NCBI GenBank assembly: GCA_016198915.1
Contig: JACQHS010000104.1
Span: 1-24,492, forward strand
From: Candidatus Omnitrophota bacterium
GTDB taxonomy: Bacteria; Omnitrophota; Gorgyraeia; Aquiviventales; Aquiviventaceae
DNA length: 24,492 nucleotides
Direction: 5' to 3'
Part shown: positions 1 through 7,096 of the stretch, piece by piece
How the letters are laid out: the number at the start of each line of letters is the position of its first letter
How positions within the stretch are numbered: the stretch's first letter is position 1
Notes under the pieces: model-generated
Database searches by the model: none
Told to the model about the DNA's origin: nothing
What the model saw: the letters and a program-made list of their open reading frames with translations, nothing else
Position numbers and translations under genes: made by a program

Positions 1-44
1 ATGTGCGCCACAATGCAAAAGTTGCGAATCCGTGTTCGGTCCAT
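1..44 (-). CDS. lepA: Elongation factor 4 (LepA), N-terminal fragment cut by window edge
   Basis: Only the first 14 codons and two bases of the next are present; the gene runs off the left edge. The peptide MDRTRIRNFCIVAHI matches the conserved LepA start, in which an R-N-F/I-x-I-A-H-I-D-H-G-K-S stretch leads into the first GTP-binding loop. The start is the ATG at 44-42, preceded by an AGGA Shine-Dalgarno-like sequence about 5 bases upstream. In the family, LepA is a ribosome-associated GTPase that acts on stalled or back-translocated ribosomes. It begins 27 bases after the phosphohexomutase stop and is probably the next gene of the same transcript. EF-Tu, EF-G and TypA share the I-A-H-I-D-H-G-K core, but the R-I-R-N-F lead-in favours LepA. 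The call rests on very few residues. Confidence 0.75.
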   Translation of the reverse strand, partial: MDRTRIRNFCIVAH

Positions 45-71
45 GCGATCCTGTTAGGCGGGGCGCGTCGG

Positions 72-1496
72 TCAGGCGGTCTTCGTCAGCCGGACCCCGA
101 GGTCCAAGAGACGGCTCAGGCGCTGCCGCACGGGCGACTCCGCATAGACCCGCACGATCGGCTCCGTCCCGGAACGGCGGAACAAGAGCCAGCTCTCATC
201 GCGCCCGATCAGCTTGACGCCGTCGAGCCGGTTGATGGCGTCAACCGGCATGCCCGCGATGCGGTCGGGCGGCGACGTGCGCAGTCGTTGAAAGAGCCGT
301 TCCACTTGCGGCATGGTCAGATGAAGGTCCCGGCGGTCGTAGAACCACCGGCCGTACCGCCGCTCCAGCTCGCGTAAGAGGGCGGCGAGCGTCTTGCCGG
401 CATGCGCCATCGCTTCGAGCACGAGCAGGCCGTTGACGATCCCGTCCCGTTCCGGCAAATAGCCGCGGACCCCGATCCCGCCGGACTCTTCGCCGCCAAT
501 GAGGACGGTGTCCTCCCGCATCAGCTTCGCGATGTGTTTGAACCCCACCGGCACCTCCAGCAGCCGCAGACCCAACGCCTCCGCGATCCGGTTAATCATC
601 ATGGTGTTGGAAACGGTTTTGACGACGGTCCCCGCAGCCCCCCGGGTCTTGACCACATGCGTCAACAAAAGGCACATCACCTGGCCGGGATTCAGCCACC
701 GGCCGTCCGGACCGATGATGCCCAGACGGTCGGCATCCCCGTCGTTGGCAATCCCGAGATCGGCACGGTGTCGCCGAACCGCACGGCTCAACGGCATCAA
801 ATGCGAGGCGATCGGCTCCGGCGCCTGCCCGCCAAAGCGCGGATCGGGCTCTGCGCGGATGGTCTCGATACGGCAACGGCCGCCGGCGAGCAGGGTCTCG
901 ATGAGGCGATCCGCAGCGCCGTGCATGGCATCGGCGATGACGTGAATGGAGGAGCGCCGAATGGCCGGAAGATCCACGAAGGATCTGATGCCCTGCACAA
1001 ACGCTGGCAGGAAGTCCGCCTGACGGATCACGCCATCGGCGCGCGCTTCCTGAAACGGCGCGCGCCTGACCCGGCTGCGGCCGATGCGGCGCTCAATGGA
1101 CGCGACGGTCTCGACGGTCGCTGAACCTCCGTACGCCTCCTTAACCTTGATGCCGTTGTAGATCGGCGGATTGTGGCTCGCGGTAATCACGATGCCGGCC
1201 GAAAGCCGATGGGCCACCACGCAGCGGCTGACCGCGCAGGTGGGTACTGCGCGGTCGGAGAGGATCGTGCGGATGCGGTTACCGGCAAGCACCTCGCACA
1301 CCGCCCGCGCGAACTGGTCCGACAAAAACCGGGTGTCGAAACCTACCGCAACAGTCGGCGGCCGCGTACGGCGTCGCGCAGGCGATAGGAAATGCTCCGC
1401 AATCGCTTGGGTGACCAGACGCACATTGTGAAACGTGAACTCTTCACCCATGACTCCCCGCCAGCCCTCCGTCCCAAACCGAATCGGCATCGTCAT
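72..1496 (-). CDS. Phosphoglucomutase/phosphomannomutase family protein
   Basis: A 474-residue alpha-D-phosphohexomutase that moves phosphate between C6 and C1 of a hexose phosphate in the cytosol. All four family signatures are visible: the phosphoserine loop TASHNP (Ser107), the Mg-binding loop NDGDADR (Asp252, 254, 256), the sugar loop GEESGG (335-340), and the phosphate-binding RRSGTEP (440-446). The N-terminal RFGTEGWRG also fits. The start is the ATG at 1496, which forms an ATGA overlap with the rpe stop; an upstream in-frame extension lies inside rpe and is rejected. The sequence alone does not decide glucose versus mannose. The nearby mannose-1-phosphate guanylyltransferase-like gene makes a phosphomannomutase role (mannose-6-P to mannose-1-P for GDP-mannose) attractive, but that is inference. 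The GEESGG loop is shared with phosphoglucomutases. Confidence 0.9.
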   Translation of the reverse strand: MTMPIRFGTEGWRGVMGEEFTFHNVRLVTQAIAEHFLSPARRRTRPPTVAVGFDTRFLSDQFARAVCEVLAGNRIRTILSDRAVPTCAVSRCVVAHRLSAGIVITASHNPPIYNGIKVKEAYGGSATVETVASIERRIGRSRVRRAPFQEARADGVIRQADFLPAFVQGIRSFVDLPAIRRSSIHVIADAMHGAADRLIETLLAGGRCRIETIRAEPDPRFGGQAPEPIASHLMPLSRAVRRHRADLGIANDGDADRLGIIGPDGRWLNPGQVMCLLLTHVVKTRGAAGTVVKTVSNTMMINRIAEALGLRLLEVPVGFKHIAKLMREDTVLIGGEESGGIGVRGYLPERDGIVNGLLVLEAMAHAGKTLAALLRELERRYGRWFYDRRDLHLTMPQVERLFQRLRTSPPDRIAGMPVDAINRLDGVKLIGRDESWLLFRRSGTEPIVRVYAESPVRQRLSRLLDLGVRLTKTA

Positions 1497-2152
1497 TTTC
1501 GTAACGACCGGATCGCTTCGTGGTACGACGTCGAGTGAAACACGTACGTGCCCGCCACCAGCACATTTGCCCCGGCGTCCCGCATCTGCCGGCCAGTCTG
1601 GGCGTTGATGCCGCCGTCCACCGCCAGATCGCCCGCAAACCACTCCCGCAGCTGGCGGACTTTGAGGATCATCTCCGGCATGAACGCCTGCCCCCCGAAA
1701 CCGGGTTCGACGCTCATGACGAGAATGAGATCCAGCGATCCCAGGAACGGCTTGAGCGCGTCGGCGCTCGTGCGCGGCCGCAGCGAGAGGCCCGCGCGGG
1801 CCCCGTGCTTGCGAATCGTCTCCAGCGTGCTGACCAGCACGCTCTCGGTGCGCAAGCCTGGCGCCTCCACATGGACGGTGAGGTAGTGGGATCCGGCGTC
1901 AACGAACGCCTTCACGTACTGTTCCGGGTGGTTGATCATGAGGTGGACGTCGAGCGGGATGCGGCTCACACGCCGGATCGCCTCAACAACCACCGCGCCG
2001 ATGGTCAGGTTGGGGACGAAGTGGCCGTCCATGACGTCCACGTGCAGCCAATCGGCTCCGGCCTCCTGCACCTGCTGCACCTCATCGGCGAGCCGGCCGA
2101 AATCACAGGCCAGCAGGCTGGGGGCAACAAGAACTGGACGGGAACTCATCAT
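1493..2152 (-). CDS. rpe: Ribulose-phosphate 3-epimerase
   Basis: A 219-residue TIM-barrel enzyme that interconverts ribulose-5-phosphate and xylulose-5-phosphate in the pentose phosphate pathway. Visible signatures are APSLLACDF near the N-terminus, HVDVMDGHFVPN (His37 and catalytic Asp39), DVHLMI (His70), MSVEPGFGGQ, and VDGGIN with the second catalytic Asp at 179. Length is normal. Two adjacent ATG codons (2152 and 2149) are possible; the first gives an ATGA overlap with the M16 peptidase stop and is preferred. Its own TGA overlaps the phosphohexomutase ATG, so three successive genes are likely translationally coupled. The upstream open extension lies inside the peptidase gene and has no Rpe similarity. 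Confidence 0.96.
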   Translation of the reverse strand: MMSSRPVLVAPSLLACDFGRLADEVQQVQEAGADWLHVDVMDGHFVPNLTIGAVVVEAIRRVSRIPLDVHLMINHPEQYVKAFVDAGSHYLTVHVEAPGLRTESVLVSTLETIRKHGARAGLSLRPRTSADALKPFLGSLDLILVMSVEPGFGGQAFMPEMILKVRQLREWFAGDLAVDGGINAQTGRQMRDAGANVLVAGTYVFHSTSYHEAIRSLRK

Positions 2153-3435
2153 ATCCAACAGAGGCCGGACAGCTTGGACGCCTCGGTTTCGGCGAGCGGG
2201 CCGACGACGGCCAGGTGCATCTTGGGGGACACAAAGAGCTGACGCGCGACGCGCTGGATCTCCCGTGCTCCCACCTTGGCCAGATGCGCCAGGAGCTGCT
2301 CCGGACGCGCGACGCGTCCGACCGTCACGGCCTGCTCTCCCAGCCACAGCATGTGATCCATTGTATCCTCCAGCCCCATCACGAGCTGCCCCGCATAGTA
2401 GTCCTTCGCGCGGCGCAGCTCGGAACGCGCAATCGGCCGGCGGGCGATGCGGCCCAACTCCGTGAAAATCGTCTGCACCGTCGCAGTCAGCTTGCCGGCG
2501 TCGCAGCCGGCGGAAACCACAAAGGCTCCGGTATCATGGAACCGCTTGATGTGCGTGGCGACCTCGTAGACCAATCCGCGCTTTTCCCGGACCTCGCGGA
2601 AGAGCCGCGAGGACATATTGGCCCCCAACACCACGTGCAGCAGCTCCAAGGCGAACCGATCCGGATGGGTGCGCGGCAGCGCGTACGTCCCGGCGCACAG
2701 GTGCACCTGTTCGGTCTCTTTCTTCCACACGCGCACCTGGGGCCCTCGACGCGGCCGCGGCGCGCGCGCGAACCGGTGGATCGGCAGCGGCCGCAGGGTG
2801 GCCAGTTCCCGCTGCGCCTGCTGCGTGAAGGCCTCGGGGGTCATGGCCCCGGCGCACGTGATGAGCAGGCTGCGCGGCTGATACATCCGCTTCCAGTAGC
2901 GGACCACGTCCCCGCGCGAGATCCGCCGGACGGAATCAATGGTGCCGGACAGCAGCCGCCCCAGCGGGTGGTCTGGCCACAGCAGCTGATTGAACAGGTC
3001 GTGGATGAGCTGACCCGGAGAATCCTCGTACATGCGGATTTCTTCGAGGACCACTTCCCGCTCTTTGTCCACATCTCGTGCCGTCAGGGTCGGGCGGCGC
3101 ACCATGTCCGCCAGCACGGCGAACGCGCGCCGCGCATACCGCTGGGGAACTTTCGCCATATAGCAGGTGAACTCTTCTGCCGTGAAGCCGTTGAGCGTCC
3201 CGCCGACCCCCTCGATTTCCTGTTTGAGCGCTTCGCACGTCCGCCGGCGCGTCCCCTTGAACAACAGATGCTCGAGGAAATGAGAGATGCCGGCCAGCTC
3301 CGTGGGCTCATAGCGTCCCCCGGCCTGGACCCACACGCCGACGGCTACGGATTGCGCGTGCGGCATCGGGCGGCTCACCACCCCGACGCCGTTTTTCAAC
3401 GTTGCAAAGTGATAAGGCGAATGGTCGCGTGTCAT
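2149..3435 (-). CDS. M16 family zinc metallopeptidase (processing peptidase-like)
   Basis: A 428-residue protein of the insulinase/mitochondrial processing peptidase family. The inverted zinc motif HFLEH is at 52-56, and the third zinc-ligand glutamate falls in the region of residues 131-132 (VVLEEIRMYEDSP). The C-terminal half keeps the conserved REKRGLVYE followed by a glycine-rich strand. One-chain bacterial members of about 410-430 residues, like B. subtilis YmxG, are usually cytosolic. No signal peptide is evident: the N-terminus goes straight into the first strand (TLKNGVGVVSRPMP). The ATG at 3435 overlaps the ruvX stop as ATGA, and the TGA overlaps rpe. The substrate is unknown. An inactive paralogue is unlikely because the zinc ligands are present. 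Confidence 0.93.
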   Translation of the reverse strand: MTRDHSPYHFATLKNGVGVVSRPMPHAQSVAVGVWVQAGGRYEPTELAGISHFLEHLLFKGTRRRTCEALKQEIEGVGGTLNGFTAEEFTCYMAKVPQRYARRAFAVLADMVRRPTLTARDVDKEREVVLEEIRMYEDSPGQLIHDLFNQLLWPDHPLGRLLSGTIDSVRRISRGDVVRYWKRMYQPRSLLITCAGAMTPEAFTQQAQRELATLRPLPIHRFARAPRPRRGPQVRVWKKETEQVHLCAGTYALPRTHPDRFALELLHVVLGANMSSRLFREVREKRGLVYEVATHIKRFHDTGAFVVSAGCDAGKLTATVQTIFTELGRIARRPIARSELRRAKDYYAGQLVMGLEDTMDHMLWLGEQAVTVGRVARPEQLLAHLAKVGAREIQRVARQLFVSPKMHLAVVGPLAETEASKLSGLCWI

Positions 3436-3845
3436 GTGGAATGGGTATCGAGGTACTGTTGCAAGATCAGCTGCGCGGCGACTTGGTCAATGACCTGCTT
3501 GCGCCGCCGACGCGAGGTGTCGGTCGCCAGCAGGGCGCGCTCGCCTTGGGCGGTCGTAAGTCGTTCATCCACGAGATGCACCGGTACCATGCTCTGCCGA
3601 CGCAGGGCGTTGGCAAAGGACGTCACCCGTTGCGCCTGCGACCCGTGCGCGCCTTTCAGCGTCAACGGCAGCCCGACGACCACCGCGGCGGCCTGGTGCT
3701 GGGCGATCAACGCGCACACCGCGTCAAGATCCTCGCGGCCGCCGCAGCGCCGCAGGACCGTCAGCCGCTGCGCCGTGAGCCCCAACGGATCGCTCAAGGC
3801 CACCCCGATCCGCCGCTCGCCCACGTCAAGCCCCAGGACTCGCAT
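3432..3845 (-). CDS. ruvX: Putative pre-16S rRNA nuclease / Holliday junction resolvase YqgF
   Basis: A 137-residue RNase H-fold protein of the YqgF/RuvX family, which matures the 16S rRNA 5' end in E. coli and has been proposed as a Holliday junction resolvase. Family features in order are LGLDVGERRIGVALSD at the N-terminus (catalytic Asp7), VVGLPLTLKG in the middle, VDERLTT, and a C-terminal DQVAAQLILQQYLD with the last acidic residue. Length is typical at about 140 residues. The ATG at 3845 lies 20 bases inside the preceding guanylyltransferase gene; a longer in-frame extension upstream has no similarity and lies wholly within that gene. The stop overlaps the M16 peptidase start as ATGA. 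Confidence 0.94.
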   Translation of the reverse strand: MRVLGLDVGERRIGVALSDPLGLTAQRLTVLRRCGGREDLDAVCALIAQHQAAAVVVGLPLTLKGAHGSQAQRVTSFANALRRQSMVPVHLVDERLTTAQGERALLATDTSRRRRKQVIDQVAAQLILQQYLDTHST

Positions 3846-4755
3846 CGGTCTTCCGCGCCAACGCTCTCCAGGCCTCCAACGTCCCGACATCGGACCAGAG
3901 AAAGAGGCCTTCCACCACAATCCCCTCTTGGAGATGATTCATCACGCCGTGATCAAACGAGACCGGCTGCAACCCCCGATAGGCCGCTTGCACGCGCGCC
4001 CGAAGCGAACGAAGTGAGCGGAGTCCCGAGCGAGCGGAGCGAGTCGAGGGACTGCGTAACTCGACGGCGAGCGGGATGAGCCGTCGGGTGTGGCCGGGCA
4101 GCCAGACCGTCAGGACCTCAAGGAACTTGTCGGCCCTCGCGATGAAGCTGCCGTTGTTCCAGTACGTCCTCGGTCGCTTGGCTAAGCGCGCCGCAACGGT
4201 CCGCGGCGGTTTTTCCACAAACGACGACAGGCGAAAGATCCGGGAGCTGTTGATGCTGCGCAGGGAGGGTCCTGCGCACAAGTAGCCCAACCCGGTATGC
4301 GCATGCGTCGGGCGAATCCCGATCATGGCAATGGCGTCCTCTCTCACAGCAGCTCGAATCGCCGCCCGCACGCTGCGTCGGTACGCGTCGGCATCCCCCA
4401 CCCAATGGTCGGCCGGCACGACAACCATCACGCGGCGGGGATCGCGCGCGGCCACGGTGGCCGCCGCCAGCGTGAGGCAGGCAGCGGTATTTTTGATCTC
4501 CGGTTCTACGAGCAGGTCCCGATGCAAGTTCCCCGGCAGGTCGCGGCGGATGATGTCCGCTTGGCCCTGTGTGGTCACGATGAGCCAGTCGGCCTTCGGC
4601 CAGACCGGCCGCAACCGCTCGATGGTCGCCTGCAACAGACTGCGCTTTCCGTCAAGAGAGAGACAGACCTTCGGGCGTGTCGCAGTCAGCGGCTGCAGCC
4701 GCTTGCCGCGGCCTCCCGCCATGATCACAAAGGTGACCGCGATTCGCTGTGCCAT
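3826..4755 (-). CDS. Mannose-1-phosphate guanylyltransferase-like nucleotidyltransferase
   Basis: A 309-residue sugar-nucleotide transferase of the NTP_transferase fold, expected to make GDP-mannose from mannose-1-phosphate and GTP. It shows the signature GGRGKRLQPLT...RPK (residues 14-29), EPEIKNTAA near 84-92 (compare the EPxxRNTAP of ManC), a metal-binding Asp in PADHW, FVEKP near 179-183, a WNNGSF segment, and SFDHGVM like the SIDYGVME of ManC. There is no C-terminal mannose-6-phosphate isomerase cupin domain, so it is the short, monofunctional type. An Arg/Ser-rich stretch at about residues 234-254 is encoded by a low-complexity repeat and looks inserted. The start at 4755 lies one base after the trpA stop; the last 20 bases overlap ruvX. 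Substrate could differ, but the motifs favour mannose. Confidence 0.85.
   Translation of the reverse strand: MAQRIAVTFVIMAGGRGKRLQPLTATRPKVCLSLDGKRSLLQATIERLRPVWPKADWLIVTTQGQADIIRRDLPGNLHRDLLVEPEIKNTAACLTLAAATVAARDPRRVMVVVPADHWVGDADAYRRSVRAAIRAAVREDAIAMIGIRPTHAHTGLGYLCAGPSLRSINSSRIFRLSSFVEKPPRTVAARLAKRPRTYWNNGSFIARADKFLEVLTVWLPGHTRRLIPLAVELRSPSTRSARSGLRSLRSLRARVQAAYRGLQPVSFDHGVMNHLQEGIVVEGLFLWSDVGTLEAWRALARKTDASPGA
4001..4056 (-). repeat. Low-complexity GAGCGA-type repeat inside the guanylyltransferase gene
   Basis: On the plus strand the segment is a run of GCGAACGAAGTGAGCGGAG followed by AGTCCC, several CGAGCGG/GAGCGAG units and a closing GGGACT. AGTCCC and GGGACT can pair to close a hairpin. 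It is translated in frame as an Arg/Ser/Leu-rich stretch (RSGLRSLRSLRAR). Its base pattern differs from the flanking codons and resembles extragenic repeats more than a conserved protein segment. The protein reads on normally on both sides, so the insertion is frame-preserving. Confidence 0.65.
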
Positions 4756-4756
4756 G

Positions 4757-5566
4757 TTAGACCGCTCGCCGCAACCGCCGCAGGAACCGGCCCGCACGGC
4801 CTGCCGCCGCCCTGCTCCGTGCGCCGCCCATGGCCCTGATCAGCGCGCTGCCCACAATGACCCCGTCGGCCACGCGCGCCACCGCGGCGGCCTGGGCCGG
4901 CGTCGAAATCCCGAATCCCACACACACCGGCTTCGTCGTCAACACTTTGAGCTGCCGCACCCCGTGCACCAGCGCCGGCGGCAACTGCCGGCGTGGTCCG
5001 GTCGTGCCGGTGACCGAGACATAGTAAATGAATCCCTCGGACGCCCGAGCCACTGCGCGCAGCCGTGCCGGCGGGCTCGTCGGGGCAGCGAGAAAGATCG
5101 CCGCCAGCCCCTCGTGGGCCGCAACCGCACGAAGCGGTTCCCCTTCTTCCACCGGGACATCCGGCACGATGATTCCGCTCACCCCGCAGGCAGCCGCCGC
5201 ACGGACAAACCCGCGAGGAGTCGCGGCAACACCGTGGTGACCAAACTGGAGGACCGGATTCCAGTAGGAGAGGCACACGACAGGAACGCGCAGTCGTCGG
5301 CGGACCGCATGGATCGCCTCCAGCACACGCGCCGGTGTCGCCCCACGAGCCAGCGCGCGCGCCGAGGCCGCCTGGATCACCGGCCCGTCGGCGAGCGGAT
5401 CGGAAAACGGGATCCCCACTTCAAGGAGGTCGGCGCCCGCCTCTTCCAGCGCCAGCAGCACCTGGCTCGTCGTCGCAAGATTCGGGTCGCCGCCCATCAC
5501 GAACGGGATGAGCGCCTTGCGTCCGATGCGCCTGAGGCGGTTAAATGCGGCTCGAATGGCGTCCAT
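4757..5566 (-). CDS. trpA: Tryptophan synthase alpha subunit
   Basis: A 269-residue TIM-barrel subunit that cleaves indole-3-glycerol phosphate to indole and glyceraldehyde-3-phosphate and passes indole to TrpB. The catalytic residues fall at their usual numbers: Glu49 in LLEVGIPFSDP and Asp60 in PLADGPVIQ. Other family segments are FVMGGDP, a phosphate-binding CVGFGIS and DGVIVGSALI. The ATG at 5566 lies 26 bases inside trpB, a common tight trpB-trpA arrangement; the open extension further upstream is antisense-like filler inside trpB. The TAA stop is one base before the next start. The arginine-rich C-terminus (residues about 250-269) is not conserved. Confidence 0.97.
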   Translation of the reverse strand: MDAIRAAFNRLRRIGRKALIPFVMGGDPNLATTSQVLLALEEAGADLLEVGIPFSDPLADGPVIQAASARALARGATPARVLEAIHAVRRRLRVPVVCLSYWNPVLQFGHHGVAATPRGFVRAAAACGVSGIIVPDVPVEEGEPLRAVAAHEGLAAIFLAAPTSPPARLRAVARASEGFIYYVSVTGTTGPRRQLPPALVHGVRQLKVLTTKPVCVGFGISTPAQAAAVARVADGVIVGSALIRAMGGARSRAAAGRAGRFLRRLRRAV

Positions 5567-6761
5567 GAGAATCCAGGGCCTGTGCCAACGCGTGGACATC
5601 CTTATCCCCACGTCCGGACAGTCCCAGGATGACCAGCGTGTGTCGCTTGAGCCGAGGAGCCAGGTGCTGAAGATACGCGATGGCATGCGCGGGCTCAAGC
5701 GCTGGCAAAATGCCCTCGGTCCTCGCCAGCAGCTCGCAGCCGCGGAGTGCGTCCGCATCGCTGACCGCGACATAGGACGCGCGCTTGGTCAATTGGTAGT
5801 AGGCGTGTTCCGGTCCGACGCCGGGATAGTCCAAGCCGGCGGCAATCGACGTGGTGGACAACACTTGCCCCCACCGATCCTGCAGCAGCATGCTGTAGGC
5901 GCCGTGCAGCACGCCGGGCCGGCCCTTGACGAGGGTCGCCGCATGATGGCCGGGGGTCAGCGCAGTGCCTCCCGCCTCCACGCCGATGCATTTGATCCGG
6001 CGGTCGCGCGCAAACGGATGGAACAACCCAATCGCGTTGGACCCACCGCCGACACAGGCCAGCAACAGATCCGGCAGCCGTCCCGCCGCCTGCAGGATCT
6101 GCCGCCTCGCCTCCTGGCCGATCACCGATTGGAATTCCCGGACGATGAGCGGATACGGATGCGGCCCGACGACAGAGCCGATGCAGTAGTGCGTTGTGCG
6201 GACCGTCGTGACCCAGTCGCGGATCGCCTCGTTGCAGGCGTCTTTCAAGGTCTTCGTGCCGCTGGAGACCGGCGTCACCGTGGCACCCAGCAGGCGCATG
6301 CGCACGACGTTAAGCGCCTGCCGGCGCATGTCCTCCTCGCCCATGAACACTTCGCACTCGAGCCCGAAGAGCGCGGCCGCCGTCGCCGTGGCGACCCCGT
6401 GCTGGCCGGCCCCGGTCTCGGCGATGAGCCGGCGTTTGCCCATGCGGACCGCGAGCAACGCCTGCCCCAGCGAGTTGTTGATCTTGTGGGCGCCGGTATG
6501 GAGCAAGTCTTCCCGTTTCAAGTAGACGGTGATATGACCCAGCGCGCGGCTCAGCCGCTTGGCGTGATAGAGCGGTGTGGGCCGGCCGGCGTACTGTGCT
6601 AGCAGCTCGCGCAGCTCACGTTGGAACGTCGGATCCCGCCGCGCGTGCGCAAAGGCGTGCTCCAGCTCGGTGAGGGCCGCCATGAGCGTCTCCGGGACGA
6701 ACGTGCCGCCGAAGGGCCCGAAACGGCCGGTCCGATCTGGGAGCATGGCGCGTGGTTTCAT
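5541..6761 (-). CDS. trpB: Tryptophan synthase beta subunit
   Basis: A 406-residue PLP enzyme that condenses indole with serine to give tryptophan. It has the TrpB1 start (RFGPFGGTFVPETLM), the PLP lysine in GAHKINNSLGQ (Lys93), the catalytic glutamate in AETGAGQHG (Glu115), the phosphate-binding GGGSNAIG, and a C-terminal GLSGRGDKD. Length is normal for the main TrpB1 class, not the longer TrpB2. It begins a new transcription unit: 335 bases separate it from the preceding gene and a near-consensus promoter ends about 30 bases upstream. It is separated from trpEGDC by about 6 kb, and no trpF gene precedes it as is usual. Upstream of the ATG there is no strong Shine-Dalgarno sequence. Confidence 0.97.
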   Translation of the reverse strand: MKPRAMLPDRTGRFGPFGGTFVPETLMAALTELEHAFAHARRDPTFQRELRELLAQYAGRPTPLYHAKRLSRALGHITVYLKREDLLHTGAHKINNSLGQALLAVRMGKRRLIAETGAGQHGVATATAAALFGLECEVFMGEEDMRRQALNVVRMRLLGATVTPVSSGTKTLKDACNEAIRDWVTTVRTTHYCIGSVVGPHPYPLIVREFQSVIGQEARRQILQAAGRLPDLLLACVGGGSNAIGLFHPFARDRRIKCIGVEAGGTALTPGHHAATLVKGRPGVLHGAYSMLLQDRWGQVLSTTSIAAGLDYPGVGPEHAYYQLTKRASYVAVSDADALRGCELLARTEGILPALEPAHAIAYLQHLAPRLKRHTLVILGLSGRGDKDVHALAQALDSHGRHSSRI

Positions 6762-6790
6762 TGCTCGTCGGTAAGCATGGTTAAACTATC

Positions 6791-6819
6791 ATGTTAGCCA
6801 AAAGGCAGGAGAGTGTCAA
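6791..6819 (-). promoter_or_regulatory. Sigma70-type promoter for trpBA
   Basis: Read on the minus strand there is a perfect -35 box TTGACA (6819-6814), a spacer of exactly 17 bases, and a -10 box TAACAT (6796-6791) matching TATAAT at four of six positions. Transcription would start near 6784, giving a leader of about 22 bases before the trpB ATG at 6761. The short leader leaves no room for a classical trp attenuator. The hairpin element at 6824-6940 ends five bases upstream of the -35 box. No TrpR operator was recognised. Confidence 0.6.
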
Positions 6820-6823
6820 ACCA

Positions 6824-6940
6824 GCGGGGTGATAGCGGCAGGGCCTGCCACGGCGCCACCCCACGCGTCCTCGCGCCGCCGCAGCCTATCGCGCGTCGTT
6901 CGCTCCGGGCGCGTGGGGGCCCTGGCACCGTGTCACCCGC
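6824..6940 (-). repeat. Structured hairpin element, copy 1
   Basis: Three nested stems can form: outer GCGGGGTGA (6824-6832) with TCACCCGC (6933-6940) with a one-base bulge; middle 6849-6858 with 6923-6932 (nine Watson-Crick pairs and one G-U on the minus strand); inner CCCCACGCG (6859-6867) with CGCGTGGGG (6910-6918), nine perfect pairs closing a loop of 42 bases. The loop sequence is nearly identical to that of the second copy at 8089-8188, while two inner-stem pairs differ in a compensated way. It occupies much of the 335-base gap between the cyclodeaminase-like gene and trpB and lies just upstream of the trpB promoter, so it could end incoming transcription or simply be an extragenic repeat. 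Confidence 0.6.
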
Positions 6941-7006
6941 CGCTAGCGAGTACTGGCCGCGGCGCAGCGGGCCGCATACCTGCGGTGTGCGGCACTCCCG
7001 TCGGCG

Positions 7007-7026
7007 ACCCCGCCTTTCGGCGGGGT
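7007..7026 (-). other. GC hairpin with GAAA tetraloop downstream of the cyclodeaminase-like gene
   Basis: ACCCCGCC and GGCGGGGT form eight perfect pairs around a four-base loop that reads GAAA on the transcribed minus strand, a stable GNRA tetraloop. It lies 70 bases after the stop of the cyclodeaminase-like gene, in the 6941-7096 stretch that otherwise holds no gene. No U-tract follows, so it is not a standard intrinsic terminator; it could be an RNA 3'-end stabiliser, a Rho-linked pause or part of a larger structured repeat. Confidence 0.45.
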
Positions 7027-7096
7027 GCCCGCCTCGGTCGCAGGCCCTGCGGCCAACAGTAAGCAGTGAGGTAGAGGACTTGCAGCAACGAAGACG

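Noticed and set aside
6758..6778. Six-codon ORF (MLTDEQ) whose TGA overlaps the trpB start as ATGA
   Set aside because: No Shine-Dalgarno sequence, no tryptophan codons, and too short to judge; the overlap can arise by chance.
6762..6840. Classical trp attenuator or T-box ahead of trpB
   Set aside because: The leader from the predicted promoter is only about 22 bases, with no Trp-rich leader peptide and no T-box sequence.
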